Assembly (NCBI GenBank): GCA_015039365.1
Contig: WION01000267.1
Location: 1 to 64,000, forward strand
Source of the DNA: Amanita rubescens
Lineage: Eukaryota > Basidiomycota > Agaricomycetes > Agaricales > Amanitaceae
Direction of reading: 5' to 3'
Length of the DNA: 64,000 nt
Shown here: positions 46,791 through 58,560 of the stretch, in pieces
How the letters are laid out: each line of letters starts with the position of its first letter
Numbering within the stretch: the stretch's first letter is position 1
Program-made: the position numbers and the translations under genes
The notes under the pieces: generated by a model
What the model was told of the DNA's origin: nothing
The model's database searches: none
The model's input: only the letters and a program-made list of their open reading frames with translations

Positions 46791-47270
46791 AGAGCGCCTG
46801 ATGCCAATAGGCGTCCTACGCTAAGCATAGGCGTGGACTTGCAAGGTTGCTGGTTGTGTTGTCACTGACGGCGCTTGAAGTGTTGAAGGGAGAAGCGGTG
46901 TTGGACGGGCTGGGAGACATGTTCGTAGCAGCAGGGACCGAGCCTGATGGAAGTAATGACGGGATGGCCGGTACTATGAACCGGACATAAACGAGGGTGT
47001 TCCAGACTGGTAAAGATTGAGTTGGAGTACCTGAGAGGCAGAATCATCCCACATCCGGGGCAATTTGCCATCGTTGAGGCAGGAAGAGTGTTGGGAGTCT
47101 GAAGCGAGCTGATGGTCTGGCCGTACTAATATTGAAGCCGCCGTTCGAGCAGGTGACGGCCTGAGCGCGTCTTGCGTGCATACGCGAAGTTGAGTTGACT
47201 GGTGGCCGCGTGCCGGAGCCGAAACCTCGAGGATCTTTTTTCGTACAGAAATCCATGTAACAAAGGAGAA
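46660..47270 (-). pseudogene. Decayed gene fragment Z, copy 1
   Basis: Homologous to 53280-53870. On the minus strand both copies carry the segment LPVWNTLVYVR.IVPAI.SLLPSG and SVPAATNMS, plus LPRMWDDSASQVL. Here the step QRWQIAPDVG to PRMWDD is frame-shifted, and the C-terminal part ends early. No family recognised; not expected to be functional. Confidence 0.5.
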
Positions 47271-47384
47271 AACACTACTACACATGCAACAGGGCTAGAA
47301 AACTGCTACTCAAGTACTCAGTAATGCGTGCTTCTGTGAGTTTCCGAATATAAGCACATCTAGTTGATTGTGCCGTTGGATGAG

Positions 47385-47974
47385 CTAGACTTTGAGCTTG
47401 ACCTTGTCCTCCCGAGAGCAGGGGGTGCTGCTGGGATTCATCAGCTTGTCAATCGAGGAAGGGACAATAAAATTGGGATTACATGTGAGTTTTGCATGTG
47501 GGCCTCGAGAGGCAGTCGGGTATGATAAACATGGGGTAGTGCTGCGAGGATCACTGTCAGTGGAATGGTCAGATTGGACAAGAAAAAAGCGAAGGGATCG
47601 ATATACCATCCGAGGGACTTGAAGCAATTGGAATGCAAGAGGTTGGATTGTGACGTACGGAATCCCGTGCTCCGTCAAGAAGATCCAATATGAATTTCCT
47701 GACGTTTGTCGATGGGTTGTAATCGGGTGGGAATGTGGAATTGATAAAGGTTGGGGTCGGGTTTGGTTGGTGGATGGACCTAGGTGTGGATCAAGGATGT
47801 TGGCAGCCTGAATGAAGGATCCTGAGGCCTGCGAACGACGGTCAGGATTGAAGGTATACAGAAAGGAATGAACACACCTTCGTAAATGTTGGACGGACTG
47901 TCGTTTTCCACTCCGCCGTATGGCCTGAACAACCTGCATACCGCATCCTTCGCTTGCAATTGGTAGGACGCCAT
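47385..47974 (-). CDS. Possible small multi-exon gene, model unresolved
   Basis: First exon candidate 47974-47881 (MASYQLQAKDAVCRLFRPY...) ends at GAAG|GTGTGT. Downstream pieces look protein-like: PPDYNPSTNVRKFILDLLDG (around 47700), a GTACGT donor at 47660, a 44-base intron, then SLGWYIDPFAFFLSNLTIPL and an aliphatic tail ending at about 47442. The pieces are not joined in one frame by obvious introns, so either a splice site was missed or the gene is broken. Not recognised. Confidence 0.3.
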
Positions 47975-48391
47975 GTAGTCAATACATTCATCACACGTCT
48001 ATATTGTTGCGTCATTGACCTGTAGCATAGTGGACGTACCCACGTTGCCCAATGGAGAACTTATCCAAATATGTAGAGCTGGGCTTGAAAGCAAACGGTC
48101 CTGGCGTCTAAGTCTCGATGTTTGCTTGAGTGAGCCTCGGCGCGTAACTTAGATCCGGAAAGACCGCGACACAGCCACATGATCTCGCTCGCTATTTTTA
48201 CCCGACGACTACCACTGCTTTTTTGTTCGCCCGTATCGCGGCGGCATGTGATCATATCTGAAACTCTCGCTCGCTCGCAATGAACCATCGATATATTCAT
48301 ACACGAGAGGCACCGATTATATTGTCCATACTAACACACGCGCGCTCGACTGCACCACTAAATGAAAGCCCACGTTTGGGTTTGGGCTACA

Positions 48392-49072
48392 TTAGTTGTG
48401 TTCAACAAAACTCAGCAGGGTCGGGATCTCTGAGACCGTGAGAGCTGGTCCATTCGCATTCGCAATCCGGGCAAGATTGACTGCAAAGCGACTAACACCG
48501 ACGTTATCATCCAAGAAAATCCTAGCATTATCATACCACGCAGATTGTCAAGAAACTTCGCACTTGTAAAATTGAGTATTGGGGACCCTCCGGATGGCAA
48601 AAAGCCTCTTCTGGGCTTCAACTCGGCCGTGAAGGGCTCTCTCATCTCTTGCCACAGGCTCAGCTGCAGTTCCAATAGGAGCCGGGCCCAGGCCAAGGAA
48701 GCGATTGTTAATTCTCAACTCGTAGCGGTCACCGTTCACCTCCGTGACTTTCCACTGCGAGCACAGTAAGAGCGATGTGCCTGCGGACCAAGACCAATAT
48801 CATACCTGCTGAAATAGGTTGCCGTTCCGGGATACCAGGCCCTGAACTAATGACACACGGAAAGGGGTCAGCGGTTGCAGCTGAACAGAGATAATATTTA
48901 ATGTGTGCGTGCCTGGGGTATTTAAAGTGTCATCCGCGAAGCCAAGGACGGTTCCTGTCTTGGAGTTTATGATCTTATAAACGCCATCTTGGATAGACAG
49001 CTGAACAACCGGAACGAAGGACCAAATCTGGGCACGCTTGTTGTTTTCCTCCTGAAGTCTTTTGCGCCACAA
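48392..49072 (-). pseudogene. Beta-trefoil-like (ricin-B or I66 type) protein gene with nonsense codon
   Basis: Exon about 49072-48809 encodes LSIQDGVYKIINSKTGTVLG and NLFQQ; a GT-AG intron follows (GTATGA...CTCGCAG), then exon about 48756-48392 encoding WKVTEVNGDRYELRINNRFL, EPVARDERA and RLFAIRRV. The pattern of GxYxIxN and QxW strands is like fungal ricin-B lectins or the I66 protease-inhibitor trefoils; I cannot decide between them. The frame meets TGA at 48550-48548 and stays open behind it for another 51 codons (WYDNARIFLDDN and following), so the stop appears to be a point nonsense mutation. Upstream, 49331-49077 has an acidic open frame (MPFVHITVY...) that may be the original N-terminus, one frame off. 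Confidence 0.5.
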
Positions 49073-49331
49073 ACCTTCATGCCTCAGCCAAATCCTCAGT
49101 CAGAGCGTTAGTCTCAGCTAGACGCAAAGCATCAACCGCTTGCGTAACCTCAGGTGCCAAAGCCTGAAGAGCAATAGGCATGCCGTCGGCTTGAAGGTCG
49201 AATACTCTATGCAGAAAGGAAGCGACGCTGCTGATTATTGATCCCCAACCCCGGAGGGGTGACGCGAAGTCAAGGGCAGTGCGGGTCAAGTCGTTGTGGA
49301 TCGTATAGACAGTGATGTGTACGAAAGGCAT

Positions 49332-49446
49332 GTTGTCAGAGACTCGATTTCGAGAATGGGGAGACGTAAAGAGATGGCAGGGTTATGTGTAAATTGGAAA
49401 CGTCCCCGATCATTGACATTTTGATCACCTGGCAAGTGGGTCATGA
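49332..49446. other. 5' flank of the trefoil-like gene
   Basis: Short upstream stretch; no distinct signal. Confidence 0.3.
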
Positions 49447-49830
49447 GGCTGGCAAGATGCGTAGCGCAGCTTTTGGGGTGGTGTCACTTTTTTCATCGAT
49501 AGTGCCTGAGGCCTGAGATACCATAGAAAATGGGAGCCGAATCAAGCTAAACAATCCCAAGACGCGGACTCGCAAGAATATCGACCCGGAAAAGCTCCCA
49601 GCGAAGACATCATTACACGACTTCGTCAACGACAGAGATCTCGGCCGTGTTCTTGAGGAAGCGGCAACGAGCGGAGATGAAGAGCAAGATGCGTAGCGCA
49701 GCTTTTGGGTGGTGTCACTTTTTTTCATCGATAATGCCTATGGCCTGAGATACCATAGAAAATGGGAGCCAAATTAACCCAAACAATCCCAAGACGCGGA
49801 ACTTGGGAAGCGGCAGCGAGCGGAGATGAA
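49447..49830 (+). repeat. Direct repeat pair, 240-base period
   Basis: 49447-49566 and 49687-49801 are nearly identical (GCAAGATGCGTAGCGCAGC, TTTCATCGAT, GAGATACCATAGAAAATGGG, CAATCCCAAGACGCGGA). AAGCGGC.ACGAGCGGAGATG follows in both, but with 91 bases missing in the second unit. It is a tandem duplication with an internal deletion. Confidence 0.8.
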
Positions 49831-50283
49831 AGAGACAAGCTTCTAGAACCTTTACCGACAGAGCGGGTAGAATTTCGGCTGCGCGCGTAAGCTCATTGCA
49901 TCACCAGGAGCGAGAAGCCACGGTGGTGGCAGACAAGGTGGCGATGTCATGGCGTTAGTTGTCATGTCGGAATATTACAACTTGTTACATACCTTGCTCC
50001 GCAAGGTTTCTCGGACCCCTATCAGCGGGGCCTATCTTAGATCTTATCTCGAATGAAAATTTTCGAACTCGCTTCCGCCATTCTCGTTTCCCCAATGGCG
50101 TTAGTGTCCTACGTCTTAGTGAAAATTTTCCTACATGTGTCCTGTGACCTCTGCCGTTACAACTCTTACTTGGTCTCCGTTTCGTACTAGTGTGCGACAT
50201 CTCAATTTTCAGACGAAACAATTGGAGAGCGTTTTCGAGTGCTCGTTGGGCCTCTGCTCATTTAGTGTGATTTTGTTCAAGGA

Positions 50284-50772
50284 ATGCTTCCACCATGTAA
50301 ATATCTAACGCTAACTGACAACTTAGGCGTTATCATTGTTCCGTCATCCAGTGTAATCGTACACGGTAACATTACCTGCTACAACCAAATAACTATCAAG
50401 TTGGGTGTGTCTGCCGGATCATCAAATACATTTCTTTTGTCTGCATGGCTCTACAGAGACACTACGGGCACAGGAGTGTTTCTTGAAGCCCGAAATTCTG
50501 GTAAAATATTCCATTTCTCCAGCAAGAATAGTTCGCGAAAAAATATTGGAATAATAGGTTTCGAAAACATTTCTCAAGACATTTTGTTGACATTTCGCCT
50601 GTGGATTTGCCTAAAAAGGGAATTCCCCGGTTTCCACCCAAGCGAAATGTCCGACGAAATGTTTGAAAAACTTCGCAATTTTCTTACACTAGTTCCCCTT
50701 ATGAAATTTGGTATTTCAGCCAACCTTCATCAACATTTCTCCTCCCTGGAAACGTGCCCATGCCCGTGGTGA
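50284..50772 (+). CDS. Hypothetical AT-rich open frame, 162 residues
   Basis: An uninterrupted frame in a stretch more AT-rich than its neighbours. The predicted protein has alternating hydrophobic stretches (GVIIVPSSSVIVHGNI, TFLLSAWLYRD, ISQDILLTFRLWICL) and no signal peptide. No family recognised; 50953-51174 in another frame may be a further exon (FIVNRYSYILDLQL). It may be a young gene, a viral or mobile relic, or chance. Confidence 0.25.
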   Translation: MLPPCKYLTLTDNLGVIIVPSSSVIVHGNITCYNQITIKLGVSAGSSNTFLLSAWLYRDTTGTGVFLEARNSGKIFHFSSKNSSRKNIGIIGFENISQDILLTFRLWICLKREFPGFHPSEMSDEMFEKLRNFLTLVPLMKFGISANLHQHFSSLETCPCPW

Positions 50773-51559
50773 GATAAATCCAAAATTTGCCTTTGTTAAG
50801 CCAACCTGCACCGGTCGGCGTCCTGATGAAACAGGCTTAACTAAGACTTCTCCCATCTTCTCGCCAACATTCGAAAATGGGCGGCCATGTTACAGTTAAA
50901 AGACAAAGCGGCAACTCGTAAAGGACTATTCATTGCAGGTAGAAAATAAGGAGTGATCACTCGATCACGACTGTTCATTGTGAACCGATACTCATACATT
51001 CTAGATCTCCAATTAACCAACACACACAAATTGAACGTGATTCCGGCCGACGCTTATCTGGTATTGCAAAGTGCGGAAATGTTTCCCAATTTACATAAAT
51101 CCATTTCAATTCCAAAATGGCCATGCCGTATATATTACCAACTTGAAAGGGCAGAACTAAAGAAGACATTGTAATTTGTCGTTCCAGTCCCAATTAAGTG
51201 TTGAATATCATCTTGCAATAAAGGAACTGTTCGGTCCCCAAGATGGGAAAACAGAACAACTGGCAGATCTGGGGCGTAGATGAGGAATCAATTGATGTCC
51301 AGATGCGACGTATCTTGCTGGTGGAACGATATAAGATGGCCCCATCCACCGTAAGCTCTTCAGAGCAACCACCTCTTCAAATACCAGCTCCTGTACGTCG
51401 TCTTCCATCCACCACTTTGCCATCGCACTAAAATTCCGTACTCGAAAGCTACATACCTTCGAGTGCTTAGCAATTTGTCGAGGTTCGTGGTGCACCCCGC
51501 TCGTCAAGTTATCCTCCCGTTGACTTTCGAGATGCTCACTCTTTCAACATTCACCCTAG

Positions 51560-52046
51560 ATGACCATTAAATTCGAGAACAAACTTGCCTCCCCCCTTCG
51601 CTTGATCCTTCCTAGCGGGAAGACTGTTGATTTGGGCGCTAATAGTACCAGCGAGGAGTATGCAGAATCCGGAATATACAAGTACGAGGATAAAGACGGG
51701 GGAAAAATCCTTTCCTTTGTCTATCCAAAAGAGAAACTTGAAACCCTAATAGCCGTCGTGACTGTGAGGGACCGCCGTACTCAATATGCAGTACGTTGAT
51801 TCGATCATTTGCCCGTCTGCCACCATCACTAATGCAACGGTCCGCCTTTAGGGAACACTGACTATCTGGAATGATTCTAATGGGGTAGCCTGGGCAGGGT
51901 TACCTGGCCAAGGAGGAATCATCCGCCTCCCTATCCACACGGCAATATTCAGTAGGACCCCAGGAGTTTTCGCGGTCTGGACCGAAACTTTCGATGACAG
52001 GGCTTATTTCTCTGGGCGTTATGACATTGATGTTGTTATCCAATGA
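51560..52046 (+). CDS. Small two-exon protein, unrecognised
   Basis: Exons 51560-51790 and 51852-52046, GTACGT/TTTAG intron of 61 bases, phase 0; 141 residues. The protein looks like one compact beta-rich domain: IKFENKLASPLRLILPSGKT, ILSFVYPKEKLETLIAVVTV, GTLTIWNDSNGVAWAGLPGQ, FAVWTETFDDRAYFSGRYDI. No Cys, no signal peptide. Cytosolic by appearance. Similar size to fungal small lectin-like proteins, but I see no diagnostic motif. Upstream CTCTTTCAACATTCACCCTAG may be 5'UTR. Confidence 0.6.
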
Positions 52047-53279
52047 TCTCGTGAGTTTCATGTTTCATCTTGACCACCACCTGCCCCAACTCCGTTTTAT
52101 TAGTTTTGAAGCAACTCAGAAAGAACAACAAATCGGCTATACTATTTTGGATTTTAGTACAGACGGTCTGGCCGGTTTTCATTCTCTTGTTTTTTCTTCT
52201 ACCAGTGTCCTGTAACTTCATATGACTTCAATGTGGTTTTATTTCGTATGCGCTTCCTACAATCAAAGTGTCCCGTGTTTTTGCAAGTTTGAGTTTACAG
52301 AAATCGGCTTGCGCAACAAGGGAGCGCGAAATTGAACTACTCCAGCGGTCGGATTGGGCAAAGAGGTTTGATTCGGGTTTGAATTCGTCATTAACATTAG
52401 CAGATTCCCAGTAGTAGGAAGTTCAGTCCGGCGATTCGGTGACAGTTACCATCACTCGTCACAGCCGGCGAAATTTAAGAAATTCGCCCCCTTACCATAA
52501 CGAGACGGAACGTCCGTGAAATTCTCTCTTCTAAAATGTTCCGTTGTCTCCGGTTGCTCCGACGATTCCGTGACACTGACAGTTTAATTTCTGTCACTAG
52601 CACAGCCGCAGCTTAACGGGATCCCTTTCCTGCGTCTCTCCTAAAACCAATCGTTTTCCGTGTGTTCTCCTTGCCCACGAGATCCGTGCTCTGGTTACAG
52701 CGCTCACATGGGATTCTTACGTCTATGGCCACTGCGCATGTCATTGTTGGTATGGTCTAATTATTTATCCACCTGCGTCCACACACACACGCCCTATCAC
52801 GGCCACATGCTGCTCAACGGCCACAACTTGAAGCTGAAGTGGACGACATCCACGGACGGTTAGCGTCGTTCGCAAAGTTCGCAATTTTGCTTCCTTGTCT
52901 AGGGCAGACGTGAGCATGAGGAATAGGATCGAGTGCAGGTTCCGTAGGGTAGTGGTTGATTGGACGGATAATCTTGGCATTCAGGACTATAGGCGACCGT
53001 TACGGTGAGGTGGTTGAGCTGGTAGAATCAATCGATCAAAGCACGAGAAGACTTACTTGGTCGCAATTGGGCGTGTAGCAATGCAGGATTATCTTGCTAG
53101 GGTGTCGGGGTGGCGATGCACCATGATGAGAGAGGAGTGAAGGGGCGGATCTGAAAATGAGACGCGCCCTCCTCGTATCAGAAACGCAAGAACAACTTAA
53201 GACGCTGCTCATCTGATACTAGGAGCTGCATAGTCGGCATGTGTAATGGTTGAGACCGTGTTGCAGACGCACGTTACTG
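52047..53279. other. Intergenic
   Basis: Contains a stretch with repeated GTGACAGTTA and TCACAGCCGGCG-like words (52435-52600) and no supported gene. Frames at 52660-52863 and 52765-52980 are opposite-strand shadows without motifs. Confidence 0.4.
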
Positions 53280-53870
53280 CTGAACGAAGGTCGTTTTTCC
53301 AATTTCGGTGTCGTGGCGGAGGGACAGAAAAGCGGAAGTGCGAGCTGGAGCTCTATCTTCTGCGTAGGCACGGCCCGGGAGCATGTCGTCTGGGTGGGGA
53401 TTAAGAGCCAATAGACGTCCTACGTTCAGCATAGGCGCGGACTCGCAAGTCATCTAGGTTGCTGCTTGTGTTGTCAGCGACGGCGATTGAAGCGTTGAAG
53501 GGAGAGGCAGTGTTGGGCGGGCTGAGAGACATGTTCGTAGCAGCAGGGACCGAGCCTGATGGAAGTAATGATGAGATGGCCGGTACTATGACGCGGACAT
53601 AAACGAGGGTGTTCCAGACTGGTAAAGTTGGGAGAACCTGAGAGGCAGAATCGTCCCACATCCGGGGCAAAAGTTCGACGGAAGGGACGTTTTGCCATTG
53701 CTCAGGCAGGAAGAGTGTTGGGAGGTTGAAGACTGGCCGTAGCAGGCGCGGGCTGAGGGCGTCTTGCGTGCATACGACGGAAACGTGGTCGTGACGGTGT
53801 GCGGAGCCGAAACACGTTCAACTCGAATACAGAAATCCATAAAATACAAGTCAGAATATAGCAACACAAT
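53280..53870 (-). pseudogene. Decayed gene fragment Z, copy 2
   Basis: Better preserved copy of 46660-47270. A continuous minus frame from about 53735 reads LPEQWQNVPSVELLPRMWDD, VLPTLPVWNTLVYVRVIVPA, LLPSGSVPAATNMS and ends at 53401. No start exon or signal peptide can be joined. Family not recognised. Confidence 0.5.
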
Positions 53871-56580
53871 ATATCATAATATCGTCGTAAAACATCGTTT
53901 AGATCCAGTCCAAGGGTATGGAAGTACCAGACTACTGTAGTGTCGTTAGTAATAGATGTATGCGTATGCAGGTGAGAAGTCTTGAAAAACAAGCAAGCAA
54001 GGAACGATGTCGCCGGGGAAAGTACCTCGGCTCTCAGGCTGCAGAATTGCGAACGTCAGCGACCGCCACTGTCAAGTGTTGGCGAGAACATTACCTTTGC
54101 TTGCCAGCTGGGCCTTGAGCTCCGCGAGCTGACGTTCCAAATCCTGCGCACGATGCTCCGCTTCCTCCTTCTGCTTTCTCTCTTCCTCCGCACGACGCTC
54201 CGACTCCTCGGCACGCTTCTTCTCTTCTCCTTCTGCTTTCTCTCTTCTTCCGCACGACGTTGCGCTTCCTCCTTCTGCTTCTTCTCTTCTTGCCTTAAGC
54301 GCGCCTCTTCCTCCGCGCGCCTGTCTGACTCCTCCGCCTGCTTCTTAGCCACTTTTAAATGCTTGTTATCCGGATGATTAATCAAATCATCAATCTGCAA
54401 AATTTCATTCACGTCAGGCGCCGAATAAAAAAGTAAAAAAAAAAAAACTTACCCTCTGATCAAAAGAGCGCCACATCGTATCAAACTTTCCCAACAACAC
54501 CTCAAAATCAACCTCATCCCACAAATGACCCGTCGGCAACCCCCTCCAAGACCCTTGTTTCCCATTAACCTGCATCGGCTTTCCCAAATGACGTTGTTTA
54601 AGCGCTTCCACAGCACAATAACAAAACCAATAACAATTCTTTTCAAAGAAATGATATTCCTTTGAATGATCATTAATAGCACAAGCCAAAACGACCAATT
54701 TCGCAAGCGGTATCTGATTTTCGGGGGCAAACACGATACGTTCGACGAGTACCTGACTCTTTATCTCTTCCTTGCTTTTAGGCAGGTCGGGATCGAATAG
54801 GGTAACTTCGTCCACCGCGTTCTTTTTGAATTTTTTGGCTCTACCGTCGTTGACGGTTGTCGTCGCCGCGCCGTCTTGAGAATCTGAATCGGTGTTGCTT
54901 TGAGGAGGAGAAGTGGTGGGTCCGGTTTGTGAGCGGCTTCCTGAGCCACGTCCTCCTATGATGGCTTTTCCGAATGCTTTGGCGGAAGAGTCCTGTAACC
55001 GTCGTTCGATACGGAGGAAAACGGTTCCTCCATTGCCGTCGCTGAGATTGGCGATTAAATATTCGTGTCGGACTTTGGTGCTGTGGTCCTTGTAAGTGTT
55101 GATCTCCGTGACCTTCCAATGTTCGCGAGAGAGGCCGGCGTTTTTCGGCGTGGCGTAGAGTAAGCAGAGGTAGTCGCGGTAACTGTCGACGCGGTAGACG
55201 TTGTTGAGAGGTTTAAACTCTATGGATTGGAAATGGATAGATTTCGACGACATTCTGAGAAAACGGGCGATGGAAGTGAGAGTGTAGCGAAGACGGACGG
55301 ATAAGGGGACTTTATATGAGACGCGAAGAGCGGATTTGCCGTAAGTGGGTGCCGGTTTTGTCGCCTGGGCCATATTGGAACTTTGTGCCACCGGCTGTTG
55401 TTCTGCCATTATTTCATGTATCACAGAGAACACAGCCCAAGTTCCTTCCCGAAATGGTCAAGCAACGCGACGAACAATACGATCGTTGTGGAACAAGGAT
55501 GACTGCATGAGAATACCCCGATAAGTTTACGGAACCCATATTTGGAGTGTTTACAGACCTCCGCCGCGTTTGTTCAACGTGCCACTTGACGAATCCGCAG
55601 CACAGCCGAATCGTGACTTGATTTGACGCGAGTTGAACGCTAGTTATGGAGTTTGGAGTACTAAGCGCCTTTGGCCCGGAACGGCAGTCGGCAAATCCAA
55701 GGTAAGGCTTGTTGATGATGACGGATTGGGACAAGGTTTGAACAGTTTCAATAATTGTTCGCGGAGTCGGTTTGGTTGATGTTCCTGGACACGCTAGTCT
55801 AAAATAAGCACCTGTACCTACCTAATCGGGTAAGTCGTTGATCCTCCGCTCATTTTGCTTCTGGATTAGGAAAGTCCTGGGGTGCACGCAGACGAGGTTT
55901 CTGTCAATCTGAGCACGAGTCATCGAGACGAGCATTTTACGGTGTGGAATGGGGTGGCGTACAATGTTCTGCGTAGAAATGTTTATTCGTGTAGGTCCAT
56001 GTGCGCGCGGTTTGAGCTGGTTTGAGCTTGCCGTTTCAGGACCGTTTTCATAATGCTTGGACTGAACGAACAATGACTTCTTGAACGGGATGGAATTTGG
56101 GGTCGGATGTTTCTGGTTTTGTTTAATCCTCCGAAAATTCAGGAGCATCATGCACGACCCTCGGTCATCAACGGAGAATTTTATTGAGGGCTGTGGGCAT
56201 GTGGATAAATTTGGCAAGTTTGGTTCTTCCTTCCGGATCTGTTTGTGTGCGCCAACTCACACCTACAAGTTCACGGCAACGATTCGCTTCTTCACGAGTC
56301 ACGTTAGAATTGACAGTAGCTCCAATTCTTGAGTCATCTGTGGTTCAGATAACAGCACATGTCGGGCGGAACGAGTTGGCGGTAAAATGCCTGACGATCT
56401 CGCCTGGAAATGGCCTCATTTTCTGCAGCCATAAGGAGCTCAATCGAATGACTCGCTGTCAGGTAGACAAGCAAAATTTGATCCGTCTGGATGTCATTTT
56501 TTTGTTCTACTCTTATTACTCGAGCCCTGGATATGTGAGGATAAAGCGTAGCATTGGCAACGCAGCAATTAGCATGAGAA
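53820..56580 (-). repeat. Segmental duplication SD-C
   Basis: Third copy of the NCYWF-gene duplication. Its right end joins block X (forward copy) at about 56.65 kb. Confidence 0.7.
54056..55409 (-). CDS. NCYWF-motif protein, copy 3, tail frame altered
   Basis: Exons 55409-54453 and 54394-54056; 431 residues. The first exon is intact and close to copy 2: SYKVPLSVRLRYTLTSI, REHWKV, RHEYLIANLSDG, FFEKNCYWFCYCA, DEVDFEVLL. The second exon starts like the others (LINHPDNKHLKVAKKQAEE). Near 54225, a one-base difference moves the frame from the acidic helix EEKKRAEESERRAEE, EDLERQLAELKAQLA-like, into an Arg/Ser-rich reading that ends in TGA at 54056. In the original frame the helix would end at ASKGNVLANT. 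The donor region has a 13-T run after GTAAG. The frame change may be real or a sequence error in an AG-rich repeat. Confidence 0.62.
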
Positions 56581-56649
56581 ACACCTTCGCTAGGTTCTTT
56601 TCCTCTTCATCCGCTTTCGTCGTCTTGAATGTGCGCGCCCACAATCGAT

Positions 56650-58560
56650 GAATCGGGGGTGCGGTGACTCTCGCCGTTTCGCATCCAGATTCCACCCACT
56701 TTCTTCCCCCCCTCATTTATCCTCATGTCTTCCTCTCCCTCACTGGCCTCGAACCACCCCAGCATCTGAGGCCTACACCCCAAAGCTCAACGGCCCGCGT
56801 ATCGCCCCCAAGCGAGATCACGGCTCCCCCAATCCAATTGCAAGACATCTCTACTGCAGTCATCGCACACAGCTGCGACACTCCATCTCTAGTCCATGGT
56901 CGTCTGCGGCTAACCACCCCATCCATGGCCCAGGCTTCTACGACTCCCAGCTAGTCGTTGGCTCTCCACCATGCGCCCCAGCACCAAATCCCACTGGCTC
57001 CCATCTGAGACATGAGCGCTCCAGTCCCTGCGCCCTCCCAAGTTCCGGAGACTGCTCAGTACGTGACTGCTTTTTTCTGTAATCTACGTTTACTAATTAC
57101 GACCTCACCCACTCTTCACCTTTTCGCTTTCACACTCAGACTAAGGAATCGACCCTCACTTCCGTGATCCAAGCGATACTGGCAACGGGTTGCAAACACC
57201 AGCTCCAGCCACGGAAAAGGAGATTTTTAGACCGTTTTTTGTATCTGGCATGAGCGGGATGAACATCGATGGATGTGAACAGTGACACCCATTATCAAGG
57301 CAAGCCTCGTTAACACTTGCAACGTTTTTAATCCCATTTACCGTGACTTTCGCAGCGTCTTCCTTCATCGGTTTCAGATTCCCAATTTCCGAGCCATTTT
57401 CCTGGCTCTCGAATGCATAATACGGGAATTTCGCTTTTTCAAACCGTAGAAATGAACATTTGTTAGAATCGGCGGCTTTGGACTGCGCTCAAGTCAGTTC
57501 CGCATAAAAGGTAAGAAAGATTAAAGCTTTCTCTTGTATTTTACTGACCTATGAAAGGACACTAGATGGCTGGCAACCAGATCGAGCGTTTCCCCACCAA
57601 TGTGACTTGGAGACCTAGAAAAATGACAAAAGCCAAGGCTAGCGGGGTGACGCCCCAAGAACGGCCTTTGAAAACGAAAGGCAGAGGGACTATCCTTCTT
57701 TTGCCTTTTCATTTTGAGCTCATACATGCGCTGGTGATTGAAGAAAAGTGAAAGTTGCACTACTCGCACTATTCAGTCGGTTGCACAGCCACCGCCCACC
57801 AATCGGTGGCGTTGAACGTCCTTCTACTATTATTCATCACGCTGTCTACTAAACTTCAGTACCACATCCGGCTCTTTGTTACGAACTTCATGTTTCCAAT
57901 GTACTACAATAGGTGGCACCATAGAAGTCAGCGGAATTGCGGAACTCCGCGACGGCTTCAATATTACCGATCGTTATTTACACTTGTTTGCCATGCCCAC
58001 ATTTGATGCTGGGCGCTGAGCGCTATCGCAGCTGCGCAAGGCGGCTCAGACTTTGCGTGCAGATGCTTCAACGCCGCGGAAAAACAAGAGGAACTCATTC
58101 CCGGATCAGAGTCGTCTAGCTCTGACAGCGACGTGGAAGTTGACCGACCTAGGCGAGCGTGGTCTCCCAGCGTACCCCTCCGAGATTCTTCTTCTCCAGA
58201 TGAAGAACAAAATTATCATCGAGTCGTCGAATCGTCCCAGACGACTTTCAAGCCGACTCTGTACCACAATATTTTTTGCACTTGTCTCAAGACGAGCTTT
58301 CTTCCGTTTTGAATCGTACTACCTGTGCGCAAGGAACTCGGGCGCGTATTTGCTTACCATTCTTGGAGGAACGGTTTCTTGGGGTTTCCGGGAAACCTCA
58401 CCGCGTATATGCACCGAAATCATCTCCGCTTCAGGTTCTAGAGGCCGTTTCATCCAGAATTCAAGGTCTAGGAAACGTTTGCAAGGTGTTTTTGATTATC
58501 AAGGTCAAAGTGAAGAAGAAGATACCAAGATGCTAAATGTACCTGGTGTACATATGGTAT
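56650..58560 (+). repeat. Block X, forward copy
   Basis: Inverted counterpart of 28474-30470; it contains the 5' part of the GRC3 relic. Near 57012-57070 a start MSAPVPAPSQVPETA, a GTACGT intron and TKESTLTSVIQAILA are kept; the copy at 30.1 kb has the same intron but a stop soon after. Confidence 0.7.
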
